A program made the position numbers and the translations under genes. This document shows positions 34,085 to 43,500 of a DNA stretch of 64,000 bases, piece by piece. Below the pieces are notes generated by a model. It was not told where the DNA came from. It made no database searches and saw nothing but the letters and a program-made list of their open reading frames with translations. The DNA comes from Siphonodentalium dalli (taxonomy: Eukaryota; Mollusca; Scaphopoda; Gadilida; Siphonodentaliidae), in NCBI GenBank assembly GCA_032622095.1, contig CP136061.1, positions 14,585,287 to 14,649,286 of the forward strand, read 5' to 3'. Position 1 is the first letter of the stretch. Every line of letters starts with the position of its first letter.

Positions 34085-34545
34085 TTCCAATTTTTATCAA
34101 TTGTGTCAACTGCCTTTACCTATATACACAGCTATGTATTCGCAATGACACGTTGTCACAATATATACATGTACCAAGGAAATGTTGGTACATCCAAATA
34201 TATTATTCCCCGGTGCTAAATAAAAGAGAGGCTAAAAAGGTCACATGAGCGATGCATCCCAACTGGCACCACCCCTGGTCACTGGTTTTTTCAGATTGCT
34301 CGGATTAGCCAAACACCGCGAAAATGACAACTTAAAAAAAATAACGGTACTTTTTTACTCAAAGCACTATTTTGTGTTGGAAGCATCATAGCAATTCAGG
34401 AGGACCAACCAGGATCATAGCACATTAGCATGATCACTTGACCAGGGGTCGGTATGAGATCGGAGCGTCGCGATCATCGAAACCATTCATAATTTAGAGG
34501 CTTGCTGCTGTGAACATAAACGGTTAATGCTGTTCCTGGCATTTT
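34085..34545. repeat. Diverged dispersed repeat, copy 3 of 3
   Basis: gcaatgacacgttgtcacaatatatac, aaaaggtcacatgagcgatgca and ggtatgagatcggagcgtcgcgatcatc align with copy 1, with extra sequence between. Confidence 0.5.
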
Positions 34546-34826
34546 AGTAAGGCTATCATAGTATCGATGCGTACAGTCTAATATACACGGATAATGCCAG
34601 CGTGACCTCACTCGTACAATCAGATGTACGTCAGCCTCTATCAAGCAGACTGCCTTCTCTGTACTCTACTATATAAGTACATGTATGAACTAACCTAATT
34701 CATTTGGAGACATCGATCCCTCACAAGTAACTGATATACGTGCCTAAATACTAGAAGCGTGTTCCCCGTGCTTTGCGTTATACACGTTATCAGCATGTGA
34801 AGTTGGGACGGATCTGAATCATGACA

Positions 34827-34928
34827 TGAATATCTACTCTTACTACGCCCCATATATATATCATATTCCACTCTTACTACGCCCCTAAATATCATATTCC
34901 ACTCTTACTACGCCCCATATATATCATA
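34827..34928. repeat. Short tandem repeat that hosts the Helitron insertion
   Basis: About three units of attccactcttactacgccc followed by catatatatcat. The array continues at 36540 (attccactcttactacgtcc) on the far side of the inserted elements, giving empty sites for comparison. Confidence 0.85.
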
Positions 34929-36025
34929 TTAGTAGGTGGACCCGTCTTCGTCCGGGCTGTTTCCCCTCTGCTTTTCGGCGAATTGCGCGATTTGACCTTG
35001 AATTGTCCATTTTGAAGGTCAAGGTGAGGTGGGGTCACGATTTGACCCGTCCAAAACACTGCCTGGACAAAAGTACCCGACAAAAGTACCCGTCGAAATC
35101 CATCCGGTTTTACACGATTTGACCTCGAATTGATCATTTTGAAGGTCAAAGTCAGGTCGGGGTCACGATTTGACCCGTCCAAAACACTCAGTGGACAAAA
35201 GTAACCATATGTATCAAATTTCGTCGAAATCTCATCAAAATTCGCGATTTGACCTTGAATTGACCCGATTCCAATGTTAAGGTCACGTCGCACGGGCAAA
35301 TGAATATGCCTATGACACTCCCCATACGAAAGTATCCCTATACACTAATGTTCATCGAAATCCCGTGATACTCGGGCATTCGACATTGAAATGACCCAAT
35401 TTCAAGGTCAAGGTCACGTCGCATGGGCAAATGAATAGGCCCACGCGACTCCCCGGCCGAAAGTATCCTCACATACCAAGTTTCATCGAAATCGGCTAGG
35501 CCGTTTTCGAGTCCATCGCGAACAGACACACACTCGTCCGGGCTGTTTCCCCTCTGCTTTTCGGCGATTTGACCTTGAATTGTTCATTTTGAAGGTCAAG
35601 GTCAGGTGGGGTCACGATTTGACCCGTCCAAAACACTGTCCGGACAAAAGTACCCGACAAAAGTACCCGTCGAAATCCATCCGGTTTTGCCGATTTGACC
35701 TCGAATTGATCATTTTGAAGGTCAATGTCAGGTCGGGGTCACGACTGGACCAGTCCAAAAACACTCAGTAGACAAAAGTAACCCTACGTATCAAATTTCG
35801 TCGAAATCCCATCAAAATTCGCGATTTGACCTTGAAATGACCCGATTTCAAGGTCAAGGTCATGTCGCACGGGCAAATTAACAGGCCCATGCCACTCCCC
35901 GGCCCAAAGTACCCCCACATACCAAGTTTCATCGAAATCGGCTCGGCCGTTTTCGAGTCCATCGCCCTTTATCGAGTCCATACACACACACACAGACAGA
36001 CAGATTTCCCAAAATATATAATAGA
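34929..36025 (-). mobile_element. Helitron-like element, inner of a head-to-tail pair
   Basis: On the minus strand it starts TCTATTATATATTTTGG at 36025 and ends with hairpin CCCGGACGAAGACGGG, tccaccta, CTAA at 34932-34929, before host TATGATAT. The body is two related halves (breakpoint near 35536) rich in tgaccttga / tcaaggtca words, with at least a dozen AGGTCA half-sites. No Rep/helicase ORF. Confidence 0.75.
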
Positions 36026-36539
36026 CTAGCCGATGAGCCCGACGTTGTCCGGGCTATTCAAAAACCAAATTTCAAGTCGATAGCTCCACCCGTTTCCGAG
36101 ATCTCGTCTGCGCATGCGCGAAGCTGGCGTCGCACGGGCTCGGCGACCCGATAAAATTCGTATCCGGGGCAAGATACATTCACATACCAAATTTCAAGTC
36201 GATAGCTCCACCCGTTTCCGAGATCTCGTCTGCGCATGCGCGAAGCTGGCGTCGCACGGGCTCGGCGACCCGATAAAATTCGTATCCGGGGCAAGATACA
36301 TTCACATAGCAAATTTCAAGTCGATAGCTCCACCCGTTTCCGAGATCTCGTCTGCGCATGCGCGAAGCGGGCGCCGCACGGGCTCGCCAATACGACAACG
36401 TTCACCGCCCGGTCAAACTACACACACGTACCAAGTTTCGTCCCGATCGGTCGAGAATCGTAGATTTGTATAAATGACAGACAGACAGACAAACAAACAA
36501 ACAAACAAACAAACAGAGGTCTTCAAAATATATATGAGA
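36026..36539 (-). mobile_element. Helitron-like element, outer of a head-to-tail pair
   Basis: On the minus strand it starts TCTCATATATATTTTGAAG at 36539, directly after host A, and ends cccggacaacgtcggg, ctcatcgg, CTAG at 36029-36026. It includes three 122-bp units, each with GCGCATGCGC. It is the reverse-orientation equivalent of 7842-8347. Confidence 0.75.
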
Positions 36540-36723
36540 TTCCACTCTTACTACGTCCCTATATATAATTTCACCCGTTCATAATCTTGACAGGTTCTGA
36601 TGTAGTGGCAGTGACCCCTTCTGACAGGGAACATTACAACATTGAACAAACGAGACCGGGGACATATTATTAATACGTATACGTATTCTACTTCACAGTT
36701 GAGGTGATTCCAGCTCAAGCTTG
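36540..36723. other. Flank of the 67-bp array
   Basis: Begins with the remaining host tandem-repeat unit. The rest matches the left flank of the single-copy relative near 28780-28905. Confidence 0.5.
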
Positions 36724-37326
36724 CATGTTTTTGTGACTCTATAGAGCCGATATCGCAATACACATTTAATGATTTACCCGGGAGATATTACATGTTTTTG
36801 TGACTCTATAGAGCCGATATCGCAATACACATTTAATGATTTACCCGGGAGATATTACACGTTTTTGTGGCTCTATAGATCCGATATCGCAATACACATT
36901 TAATGATTTACCCGGGAGATATTACATGTTTTTGTGGCTCTATAGAGCCGATATCGCAATACACATTTAATGATTTACCCGGGAGATATTACATGTTTTT
37001 GTGACTCTATAGAGCCGATATCGCAATACACATTTAATGATTTACCCGGGAGATATTACATGTTTTTGTGGCTCTATAGAGCCGATATCGCAACACACAT
37101 TTAATGATTTACCCGGGAGATATTACATGTTTTTGTGGCTCTATAGAGCCGATATCGCAATACACATTTAATGATTTACCCGGGAGATATTACATGTTTT
37201 TTTGACTCTATAGAGTCGATATCGCAATACACATTTAATGATTTACCCGGGAGATATTACATGTTTTTGTGACTCTATAGAGTCGATATCGCAATACACA
37301 TTTAATTATTTACCCGGGAGATATTA
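36724..37326. repeat. 67-bp satellite, 9 units
   Basis: 603 bp, exactly 9 units, with landmarks catgtttttgtgactctata, gccgatatcgcaatacac and gatttacccgggagatatta. Units differ at only a few positions (gact/ggct, gagcc/gagtc/gatcc). Confidence 0.95.
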
Positions 37327-38039
37327 CATGATTTAAGTGACGCAAAGCCAATTCGCACGCACAGTCACTTAACTAATTATATATCGAGCTGGGACCTTTA
37401 GCTACAGTGAAATTATTTATACTTTATTAGGGAACAGGTCAAAGACTGTGTTACCTGCTCTGTTTTTACTGTTATAAACTTCCCTGTCACATCATCGACA
37501 AGTTCACAGGTTTTGAACATATAATTATATGATCGGGTGTAATTATAGTAATTCATGGCATGAGTTAGGGATGGATATGATGTTCGCCCTCACTGGGCTT
37601 ATGATTGTCCAGATCTTTATATGGCAAACTGTTTGGACCGTCTTAGATCATATTAATAGCTATTGTCATCATACTCGCCACTGTACAGTACAAATAAAAA
37701 GGGTCCATACTTATATATTCGATGAACTTTAGAAATATTTGAATAATATTCTAATAAACTCGGTTTCAACATTCGACAAACAAAAAACACTATATCGGTC
37801 ACTATCAAACACAACCTTAATGCATAGTTTAGCGGAGCCCAAGTCTGCTCGTACATAAATTAGCTGAGATATTGGGAAATTGAAATAATGTTTTACGTCA
37901 GAGACCGTCCCGATACCATTTCTATTGCATGCTTTGCTCGTTGGTGACCTGTTCACATAAAACCACCAGTAAATGTAATCAAATATCACAATTGTGACAA
38001 TAAACTGGTTTATTCGGTAGAAAACATGTTATTTGTTCT
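37327..38039. other. Non-coding, right flank of dispersed element
   Basis: tataaacttccctgtca and agttcacaggtttt (37470-37520) match the dispersed element at 29050-29085. Otherwise unassigned. Confidence 0.45.
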
Positions 38040-38395
38040 GAACTACACTCTTAAACGTTTTGGTTTTAAAAAAAACCAAATTTGGTTTTGAACTTTGTCC
38101 AATATATGTAACCAAATTAGGTTTTGATCAAAACCAAATACCAAGCGCCAACTGGTTTTGATAAAAACCCAAATTGGTTTTGATCAAAACCAAATTGTAT
38201 GAATATTTGGTTTTGATCAAAACCAAAATTGGTTTTAAAATTTTGTCCCACATATGTAACCAAAAGGTTTTGATCAAAACCAAATACCAAGCGCCAACTG
38301 GTTTTTATCAAAACCAAAACTGGTTTTATATATGAAACCAATTTTGGTTTTGATAAAAACCAATTTTGGTTTTGACCAAAAAGTTCCTTTTTTGC
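38040..38395. repeat. Cluster of TTGGTTTTGATCAAAACCAA palindromes
   Basis: Perfect palindromes around TGATCA lie at 38120-38135, 38174-38193, 38206-38227 and 38266-38281, with decayed versions between. A longer segment (ataccaagcgccaactggtt) occurs twice about 146 bp apart, showing local duplication. The minus-strand frame over it translates as repeats of GFDQNQ and is not supported as a gene. Confidence 0.85.
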
Positions 38396-39213
38396 ACAAT
38401 TTATTGATAAATGTGCCATACAACATATACTTATGCAACCTTTAAGGGGTACTGTACTCTAAATCCACCCATTTATTGTACCATATCCATACTCAGCAAA
38501 ATATACGCAACACATGAATGAATTTGGTTTTCCAAGTTCGACATGTAAAATTATAATGAAAATTAATTTATGACTAGAGTCATAAATTGATTTTAATTAT
38601 AATTACCAATCCTTTTATATATTAAAGGGCTAATTATAAAAAGGCTTTAGACTCAGGATGCTATACAGTCTGAAACAGATGCCACCAGATTCCATTTCCA
38701 GAACAAAAATTCAGCTGATCACTTGCATACTACAGGCTATCAAATTTCTCTATTATGGCTTTGATACCCTCCCACAAACATACATGTACATGTATATGGG
38801 TTCTTTTTGTCATTTGGTCAAATCTTGTATTATACGAAAACCCATTATATGTGGCGGTTTCTACCATAATAATTATGATTGCCAAGTAAACAGAAAATAA
38901 ATGGTGACCATGTAATTTTTTTTATGGTTATCACTTATTTACTGTTTACACAGTCCTGAAATTATTATGATAGAAACAGTTGGTCCTCAAACAGTCAAAT
39001 ATTGACTTTTCAAGAGCGCATGCTGGCATAGAACTAAATTCCACAAGATGTTGCAAGATGTGGCAAATTAGATTTAAAATTTCCTGAAATCACAAACTCC
39101 TGAGGACTATTCTACCATTTAATTGCTGTCCGTAACCTTAAATTGAGGCATGTAATTTTCCTGCACATGTGAGGGCCACCCCATTCGTGAATCATATCAG
39201 AAACGACCAAAAT
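38396..39213. other. AT-rich non-coding sequence
   Basis: tcataaatt / aatttatgac near 38555-38590 is a short inverted repeat. Nothing else. Confidence 0.4.
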
Positions 39214-42200
39214 TAAGAGTAGTAGTAGTAGTAGTAGTAGTATTTATTTGTACAATGTATAGATATTTGTAACAATACAATATACAAAAGTGAACATAGG
39301 TATATTGTACAGGAGCGGCATGGCCAAAATGGGCCGTCTTCCTGCCGCCCCTATATATAGCTGTAATTTAAGTCATAAAATGACAACGAGAAATGGAATG
39401 GTATTTTGAAATAACGGAATGGTGTATCCAAACTTATTGCACACATGACGGTTTACCATGGACTGGGCTTAGTATTACTTTATCATAGGTACAGAGTCTG
39501 GCTGAAGTATTATTCCTTTGGAATGGAACAGAGCAAGTGTCTTTCAATGTTTATTTTCATTTTGATCGTACTCATCTAGTTGTAAAGACTAATTTTGCGT
39601 TCTTCCAGCCAAAATGTAAGGTGAACATACCTGGCTTTTTCAATAGCAAGTTTAATGGTGGGGCTCATGTCGTGCAGTTTATGTATCTGTGCAATCTCGA
39701 CAAAATGAATTCTTACATTTAATTTGTGACGAGTATCGCGATATGTAACTTTTTGTCAGTACATTTTTAAATCTATTTCGAAAGATTATGTTCTTGTTAT
39801 TTGTATCCAATGAGTTCCATATGTTAGGGAATGTGTGCTTTGGTAACACAGAACTAAAAGCAGTTCTAGGAGTCGATGCTTTTAGACTGCCTGCTTGTCG
39901 GGTATTAGCAGTTGTATAATCAAATGATTCATTGAAAGATTTGGGAAGATTTCCTCTTTTCCAGTCAAAAATAAATGTCGCAGCTTGTAGTTGATATAAG
40001 TCGTGGAATTTCAAAATATGTTCATGCAGAAAAATGGGTTCTGTGTGACTTCTATATGATTTATTGGATATTATTCTGATTGCCCTTTTCTGTTGTTTAA
40101 AGATAGTGCCTCCTGTATCGGCATGACCCCAAATTGACAAACCATAGATGAGATGACTGTGGATCAAAGAGAAGTATAGTGTTTTCGGGCAGTTCTTGGG
40201 TAGCATTCGCTTTACCTTATTTATGGAATATAATGTATTGGATATTTTTTTACTTAGCATAGATATGTGATGTTTAAAGGTGAGATTCTCATCAATTATA
40301 ATACCAAGGAATTTTAGAGATTGTTCAGATCTTACATTGCCTACTCGCGTTAAGGGCTTGTCGTTCAATTTTATTTTAAGATTATTCCATTTGAAATCAT
40401 TACTAGTGGGATGTAATAACATGTATTTACTTTTTGATGCATTAATTGCTAATTTGTTGCTACAACACCAACGATGGATTTTGATCAATTCCGAATTAAC
40501 TTGCTTTTCAATTTTCCGATAGTTGTGGCCGGATATATGAAGAGTCGTGTCATCTGCAAAAGAGAGGAGATTTAAGCTTGTGCTATTGGGCATATCATTG
40601 ACATATATAAGAAATAGAATGGGTCCTAGTATTGATCCTTGAGGCACACCACATGTGATATTGAGTAAGTTTGATTTTTTATTTTCGATTTCAACATATT
40701 GTTGCCTCCCCATTAAATAGCTTTTGAACCAAGTTTTTGTAATTCCTCTAATGCCATAGTGGTCAAGTTTTTGGAGAAGTATCTCATGGCTAATCGTGTC
40801 AAATGCTTTGGATAAGTCGATAAAAATTGCTAAAGTCGAATCTCTTGTCTTTTTGTTGTTGTTTTCAGCAACATGATTTAACAGATGAATTAAGGGGTGT
40901 GTTGTCGAGTGATTTTCTCTGAAGCCAAATTGTTTGTTATGTAGTATATCAAATTTTGTTAAGAAAGAATTTAGACGTTTATGCATAAGTTTTTCAATTA
41001 TTTTCGAGAAAACTGGCAAGATGCTGATTGGTCTATAGTTTTCGATATTATCGCGCATATTATTTTTATATATTGGAACAACTCTAGAAATTTTCATTTT
41101 CGTCGGCACTGTTCCTTCTTTGAATGATAAGTTTATGATGTGTGTAAGTGCGTAGGCCGTTTCGTTTATAGTAAGTTTCATCAGCTTCATAGATATGTTT
41201 GAAAAATCGACGCATTGTTTATTGGAGAACTTAGAACATGTTGATACAATTTCAGCCGTTGATGTTTCGGAGAGAAAGAAGTTTTTTTGATTTTTTTCTA
41301 TCATATAATTAAGGGGATGTATGTTCTGAATTTGTTCAACTTTGGCAGCAGTATTCTGACCTATTGTGGCGAAGTATTCGTTGAATGATTGTGCAATTGC
41401 AGCCGGATCTGAATATGTTTTATTTTGATAATTTACATTTTTTGGAAGTTTGTGTGGAGAAGATGACATTTTAAGTGCGTCTTTTAAAATGGTCCATGTT
41501 CGCTTAATGTTGTTTTTGCTTTCGTTAAGTCTTGATTTGTAGTAATCATTTTTGCACTTTCTTTTCACTTGGTTGAATATTTTGCAAAAGGCTTTGTATT
41601 TGTCTATATTTTCTTTTGTTGGATAAGAAAGTTTTTTTGTGAATAGTTTATTTTTATTTAGAGAAGATTGCAATAAGCCGTTTGTCATCCATGATTCTCT
41701 TTTGATATATTTTCCCCTTTGGTCGGGGTATTTAATTGGGAATGCTTGTTCATATGCTGCAATATATTGATCAATAAAGTTATCGTAGGCTTGTTCTGCA
41801 GTCGAGCAACTAAAAACAGAGTCAAATGATAGGTGGCTCAAAATATATCTGAATTTTGACATGTTTTTCTCATTAATGACCCGAATTGGTGTTTGTGGCT
41901 CACTTTTAATATTATTTTGAGTAAGTTCATGTTCAATATAAAATGTTGCAAAATGGTCAGAAACATCTGATAATATGATTCCACAGTCATATTTCCGTTT
42001 TGAGTTTGTATGAATGTGGTCTATTATGGTAGCTGAGAAATCTGTTACTCGGTTTGGCTTTGTAATCACAGGGAGATAACCGCGTTCAAATACGTTGTCT
42101 ACAAATTCGTTGGTTTTTGAATGATTGTTGGAGTTCAGTAGATCTATATTAAAATCTCCAATTAAGTAAGATTTCGTGTGAGATTTATTGAGTTTTTCCA

Positions 42201-42790
42201 TTATGCCATCTATTTGAGATATGAATTCATCGATATTTGCCATAGGAGCTGTGTTGGGTCGGTATATTGATCCTATAACATATGCATTTCTTTGATTTGG
42301 GTTTATTTCAACAAACAACGTTTCAATTACGTGAGGAATAAATACCGATAAGTCAGGTCTGTGTTGGAATGTTAGGTCATTTTTTATGAATAGCCCAACC
42401 CCTCCCCTTCCATCGTCTTGATCTGGGCGCGTTGAATATTCAAACGGCTGATAACCGGGTAATGAATAGGTTTCTTTTATCCTGAAAATCTCGGATAGTG
42501 CGATTACGTCGAAAGAATTATTTTCATTTTGCATATCACATAACAAATTTCTTAAGTTATCCCAATTAGCGTTCATGCTTCTACAATTAAGGCCCATCAA
42601 TGAGGTGCTTTTATGAGATTTTTTTCGATATTCTGAGGGTGCGTAATAGTTACACGAATGATCAATAAGCTCGTATGGGTTGATGTCCGATTCACAGTCA
42701 TCTCTATCATTAATGTTTGTAAAGTCATATTTTGTATTTGCCTGGAGTTCACCGAGGTTTATTTCACCTGTCATAGTATTCACTATTTAG
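39214..42790 (-). mobile_element. CR1/Jockey-group LINE, apparently intact ORF2
   Basis: Minus-strand element. Its 3' end is a (TAC)n/(AGT)n tail at about 39214-39241, preceded by an AATAAA-like signal and about 440 bp of 3' UTR. The 5' limit is uncertain: the ORF start lies near 42774 and no ORF1 with zinc knuckles is visible upstream. A short frame ending at 42764 overlaps the ORF start and could be the end of an ORF1. Confidence 0.85.
39679..42774 (-). CDS. LINE ORF2: endonuclease-reverse transcriptase (about 1,031 aa)
   Basis: The frame is open without a break; the first ATG is at 42774-42772 (the frame stays open three codons upstream through a GTG). An apurinic-type endonuclease domain covers about residues 58-282: LNCRSMN strand, catalytic Glu in IALSE (about 95), GDFNIDL (about 206) and SDH (about 272). 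A linker with PFTKK-like basic helices follows. The RT domain spans about 565-830: VVPIYKNN, NYRPISILP, GFRENHST, FIDLSKAFD with the first Asp, GVPQGSILGP (about 709) and the catalytic FADD (about 739). The C-terminal region has HLIYGLSIWG and KQQKRAIRII, typical of CR1/Daphne-like elements, and ends in a Cys-rich tail (CKNSFCRDC). No RNase H. Role: nicks target DNA and copies its own RNA into it. All key residues seen are present, so it is recent and possibly active. Confidence 0.93.
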   Translation of the reverse strand: MTGEINLGELQANTKYDFTNINDRDDCESDINPYELIDHSCNYYAPSEYRKKSHKSTSLMGLNCRSMNANWDNLRNLLCDMQNENNSFDVIALSEIFRIKETYSLPGYQPFEYSTRPDQDDGRGGVGLFIKNDLTFQHRPDLSVFIPHVIETLFVEINPNQRNAYVIGSIYRPNTAPMANIDEFISQIDGIMEKLNKSHTKSYLIGDFNIDLLNSNNHSKTNEFVDNVFERGYLPVITKPNRVTDFSATIIDHIHTNSKRKYDCGIILSDVSDHFATFYIEHELTQNNIKSEPQTPIRVINEKNMSKFRYILSHLSFDSVFSCSTAEQAYDNFIDQYIAAYEQAFPIKYPDQRGKYIKRESWMTNGLLQSSLNKNKLFTKKLSYPTKENIDKYKAFCKIFNQVKRKCKNDYYKSRLNESKNNIKRTWTILKDALKMSSSPHKLPKNVNYQNKTYSDPAAIAQSFNEYFATIGQNTAAKVEQIQNIHPLNYMIEKNQKNFFLSETSTAEIVSTCSKFSNKQCVDFSNISMKLMKLTINETAYALTHIINLSFKEGTVPTKMKISRVVPIYKNNMRDNIENYRPISILPVFSKIIEKLMHKRLNSFLTKFDILHNKQFGFRENHSTTHPLIHLLNHVAENNNKKTRDSTLAIFIDLSKAFDTISHEILLQKLDHYGIRGITKTWFKSYLMGRQQYVEIENKKSNLLNITCGVPQGSILGPILFLIYVNDMPNSTSLNLLSFADDTTLHISGHNYRKIEKQVNSELIKIHRWCCSNKLAINASKSKYMLLHPTSNDFKWNNLKIKLNDKPLTRVGNVRSEQSLKFLGIIIDENLTFKHHISMLSKKISNTLYSINKVKRMLPKNCPKTLYFSLIHSHLIYGLSIWGHADTGGTIFKQQKRAIRIISNKSYRSHTEPIFLHEHILKFHDLYQLQAATFIFDWKRGNLPKSFNESFDYTTANTRQAGSLKASTPRTAFSSVLPKHTFPNIWNSLDTNNKNIIFRNRFKNVLTKSYISRYSSQIKCKNSFCRDCTDT

Positions 42791-43500
42791 TTTTGTTGTG
42801 TCACATCTATAGCCCAAAGGTATAAAACGATGCCTTTTTTGTGCATGCCAGTTAATTGATTTGAACAAAATATAATATTGATAGTTTGGATACCCATTCA
42901 CGCCTCTTTCTAATATTTCTAATATATACATAACACAAAAATAAATAGCATAAATGTGAGTATTTGCTGGTGGGAAGCATTCCATTCATTTGGTCCATTG
43001 TATTCAAACAAAATTCCATATCAAATCTGCAAGTGATTTTATACTAAGTATAGTATGTACGAATTTTGATTGACTGAGGACTACACTGTGGTTGAGATTA
43101 GAAGCAGGTCATTTGAAAACATGCGTTCTTGTTACTGGTCTTTGTGTATACTTATATACATGTGTGGAAATATATATATATATATATCTATTTTTCTATT
43201 CATTACGAAACTATAAGGAATATGCAATTCGAAACTAAAAGGAGTTCAGTAAATGGTCATACAAATGGCTAATTCTTCCCAGAATACAATGTAACATTAA
43301 ATATACAATACAAAAGCAATACAATACAATATTATGTAACAAAGAGAAGAATTATTGTATTATAATAACAACAAGGCACATACATTGTTCACGGCATATA
43401 AGCCACCCCGGTCAAGCTGTACGTCAGAAGCACCGCGACGCCAGAAGAAATGCGCCTCAATTCCATTTAACGGACGGACGGAAGGTCGGACGAATAAAGA
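42784..43500. other. Region upstream of the LINE ORF
   Basis: May include its 5' UTR or promoter, but the end of the element cannot be placed. A TA tract lies at about 43168-43188. Confidence 0.4.

Noticed and set aside
38117..38419. 100-codon minus frame with GFDQNQ repeats
   Set aside because: It is a translation of the TTGGTTTTGATCAAAACC palindromes, with no in-context start or conserved domain.
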